From Candidatus Parvarchaeota archaeon (GTDB lineage: Archaea > Nanobdellota > Nanobdellia > Parvarchaeales > Parvarchaeaceae), in assembly GCA_030044235.1 (NCBI GenBank), contig JASHWD010000092.1, positions 1 to 6,459 on the forward strand: a DNA stretch of 6,459 nucleotides, written 5' to 3'. This document shows, in pieces, positions 5,437-6,459 of this stretch. The notes under the pieces were generated by a model that was not told the origin of the DNA, made no database searches, and saw only the letters and a program-made list of their open reading frames with translations. How positions within the stretch are numbered: position 1 is the stretch's first letter; each line of letters starts with the position of its first letter. Made by a program: the position numbers and the translations under genes.

Positions 5437-6432
5437 ATGCTGGACATACTTGTCGGCGGTTTCTATGGTGACGAAGGTAAGGGTAAAATAGCTTCTTATC
5501 TGGCGCTCAAAGATAACCCGGCAATTGCAGTGAGGACCGGCGGCACAAATGCAGGCCACACGGTCGTGTTTGATGGAAAGACTTTCAAGCTAAGGACATT
5601 GCCAGGTGCTTTTGTTAATAAGAAAACTACTCTAGCTATATCTCCCGGCGCCCTGATAAGACGAGAGATACTGTTCAAGGAAATCGAAGAGACAAATACA
5701 AAAAATCGGGTTATAATAGATCCGCACACTGCTGTCATAACCGATCAAGAAGCGAAAGAAGAGGAAAATGACCAATTTTTAAGCGGTCAAGTTGGAAGTA
5801 CAAAACAGGGGGTAGGCGCGGCCGAAGCGAAAAGAGCTTTGAGAAAATTAAAACTCGCGGAATCTTACCCTGAGCTTTCTAAATATTTAGCCAATGTGCC
5901 AGAGATGGTCGTAGACGCTTTGGAGAAAGGCAAAAAGGTAATAGCAGAAGGCACTCAGGGACACATGATAAGTCTCTATCACGGTACATATCCTTACGTC
6001 ACAAGCAGAAATACGACTTCTTCAGGAGTACTAAGCGAAGTCGGTGTAGGTCCAAGGTATGTTGAAAATGTTATCGTTATATTCAAATCTTTTATAACCA
6101 GAGTCGGTGCTGGACCATTGGAAGGCGAAGTCGAAGAAAGTTCTGTAAAAAAAGAGTTTGAAGAGCGCGGCACCGTGACCGGAAGGAAGAGGCGGGTGGC
6201 CCCTTTTGATAAAGAATTAGCTAGGAAGGTTGTAAGAATAAATTCAGCAAATCAAATCGCCATAACAAAACTGGATGCGATGTTCAAAGATGCTTACAAG
6301 AAAAGGAAGTATGAAAATCTGTCATCGGAAGCGAAAAAATGGCTGAAGAGTGTAGAAGATGAGGCCGGGGTTCCAATAACTCTTGTAGGAACAGGCGAAG
6401 ATGCTATGGATATAATCGACCTAAGGAAGTAA
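5437..6432 (+). CDS. purA: Adenylosuccinate synthetase
   Basis: A 331-residue enzyme that joins IMP and aspartate using GTP to give adenylosuccinate, the first committed step from IMP to AMP. The N-terminal phosphate loop GDEGKGK (11-17) includes the catalytic D12, and TNAGHT (37-42) carries the catalytic H41. The IMP-binding segment GSTKQGVGAA (120-129) corresponds to the usual GTTGRGIGPA. EGTQG (171-175), YPYVTSRNTTSSG (185-197), FKSFITRVGAGP (216-227) and GTVTGRKRRVAPFD (245-258) follow in the family order. The length fits archaeal PurA, which lacks segments found in the bacterial enzyme. The ATG directly precedes the first strand (MLDILVGG), and a TATA-like box sits 30-40 bp upstream. The residues before the phosphate loop are FY rather than the near-universal QW. 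No neighbouring purine gene is visible; the gene follows tRNA-Leu on the same strand but has its own promoter candidate. Confidence 0.96.
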   Translation: MLDILVGGFYGDEGKGKIASYLALKDNPAIAVRTGGTNAGHTVVFDGKTFKLRTLPGAFVNKKTTLAISPGALIRREILFKEIEETNTKNRVIIDPHTAVITDQEAKEEENDQFLSGQVGSTKQGVGAAEAKRALRKLKLAESYPELSKYLANVPEMVVDALEKGKKVIAEGTQGHMISLYHGTYPYVTSRNTTSSGVLSEVGVGPRYVENVIVIFKSFITRVGAGPLEGEVEESSVKKEFEERGTVTGRKRRVAPFDKELARKVVRINSANQIAITKLDAMFKDAYKKRKYENLSSEAKKWLKSVEDEAGVPITLVGTGEDAMDIIDLRK

Positions 6433-6459
6433 CTTTTCGGGAATCGGTCAAGCTTATTT

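Noticed and set aside
5335..5559. Minus-strand ORF of 74 codons across the tRNA 3' end and purA start
   Set aside because: It overlaps the tRNA and the conserved purA N-terminus, and its peptide shows no recognisable motif.

Overview
The window looks like ordinary chromosome from an archaeon. The elongation factor is of the archaeal/eukaryotic EF-2 type (diphthamide-histidine loop, SPNKHN motif). The adenylosuccinate synthetase has the short archaeal form (331 residues, against roughly 430 in bacteria). The tRNA gene does not encode its CCA end. Most genes have a TATA-like box at a leaderless or short-leader distance from the start codon and little or no Shine-Dalgarno sequence. Genes are compact and spacers are moderately AT-rich. 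A small-genome (DPANN/ARMAN-like) lineage is possible, but that is a guess and the sequence does not prove it.

Layout from left to right. (1) Positions 1-246, + strand: the C-terminal 81 residues of a thioredoxin-fold protein, cut by the window edge. Its stop codon overlaps that of the next, convergent gene. (2) 243-2898, - strand: a tight two-gene operon, EF-2 followed after one base by a HIT-family (Fhit-like) nucleotide hydrolase. (3) 2899-3120: a 222-bp spacer with the EF-2 promoter, a perfect 9-bp hairpin, and two unproven tiny ORFs on opposite strands. (4) 3121-4662, - strand: a single-domain AAA+ ATPase with a roughly 230-residue N-terminal region I do not recognise. (5) 4663-4785: a spacer with a near-perfect 21-bp palindrome. 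(6) 4786-5211, - strand: a low-molecular-weight phosphotyrosine-phosphatase/ArsC-fold protein. (7) 5212-5268: a 57-bp divergent spacer whose single A/T box is well placed for transcription in both directions. (8) 5269-5353, + strand: tRNA-Leu(CAG). (9) 5437-6432, + strand: purA, adenylosuccinate synthetase.

Most of the genes serve core functions: elongation and its coupled nucleotide hydrolase, leucine decoding, and AMP synthesis. The least explained parts are the N-terminal region of the AAA+ protein, the hairpin spacer upstream of EF-2, and the palindrome upstream of the AAA+ gene. I saw no mobile element, CRISPR array or defence cassette, and no gene-free stretch longer than about 220 bp. 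No clearly new multi-gene system is visible; the best leads are the AAA+ protein and the structured spacer.
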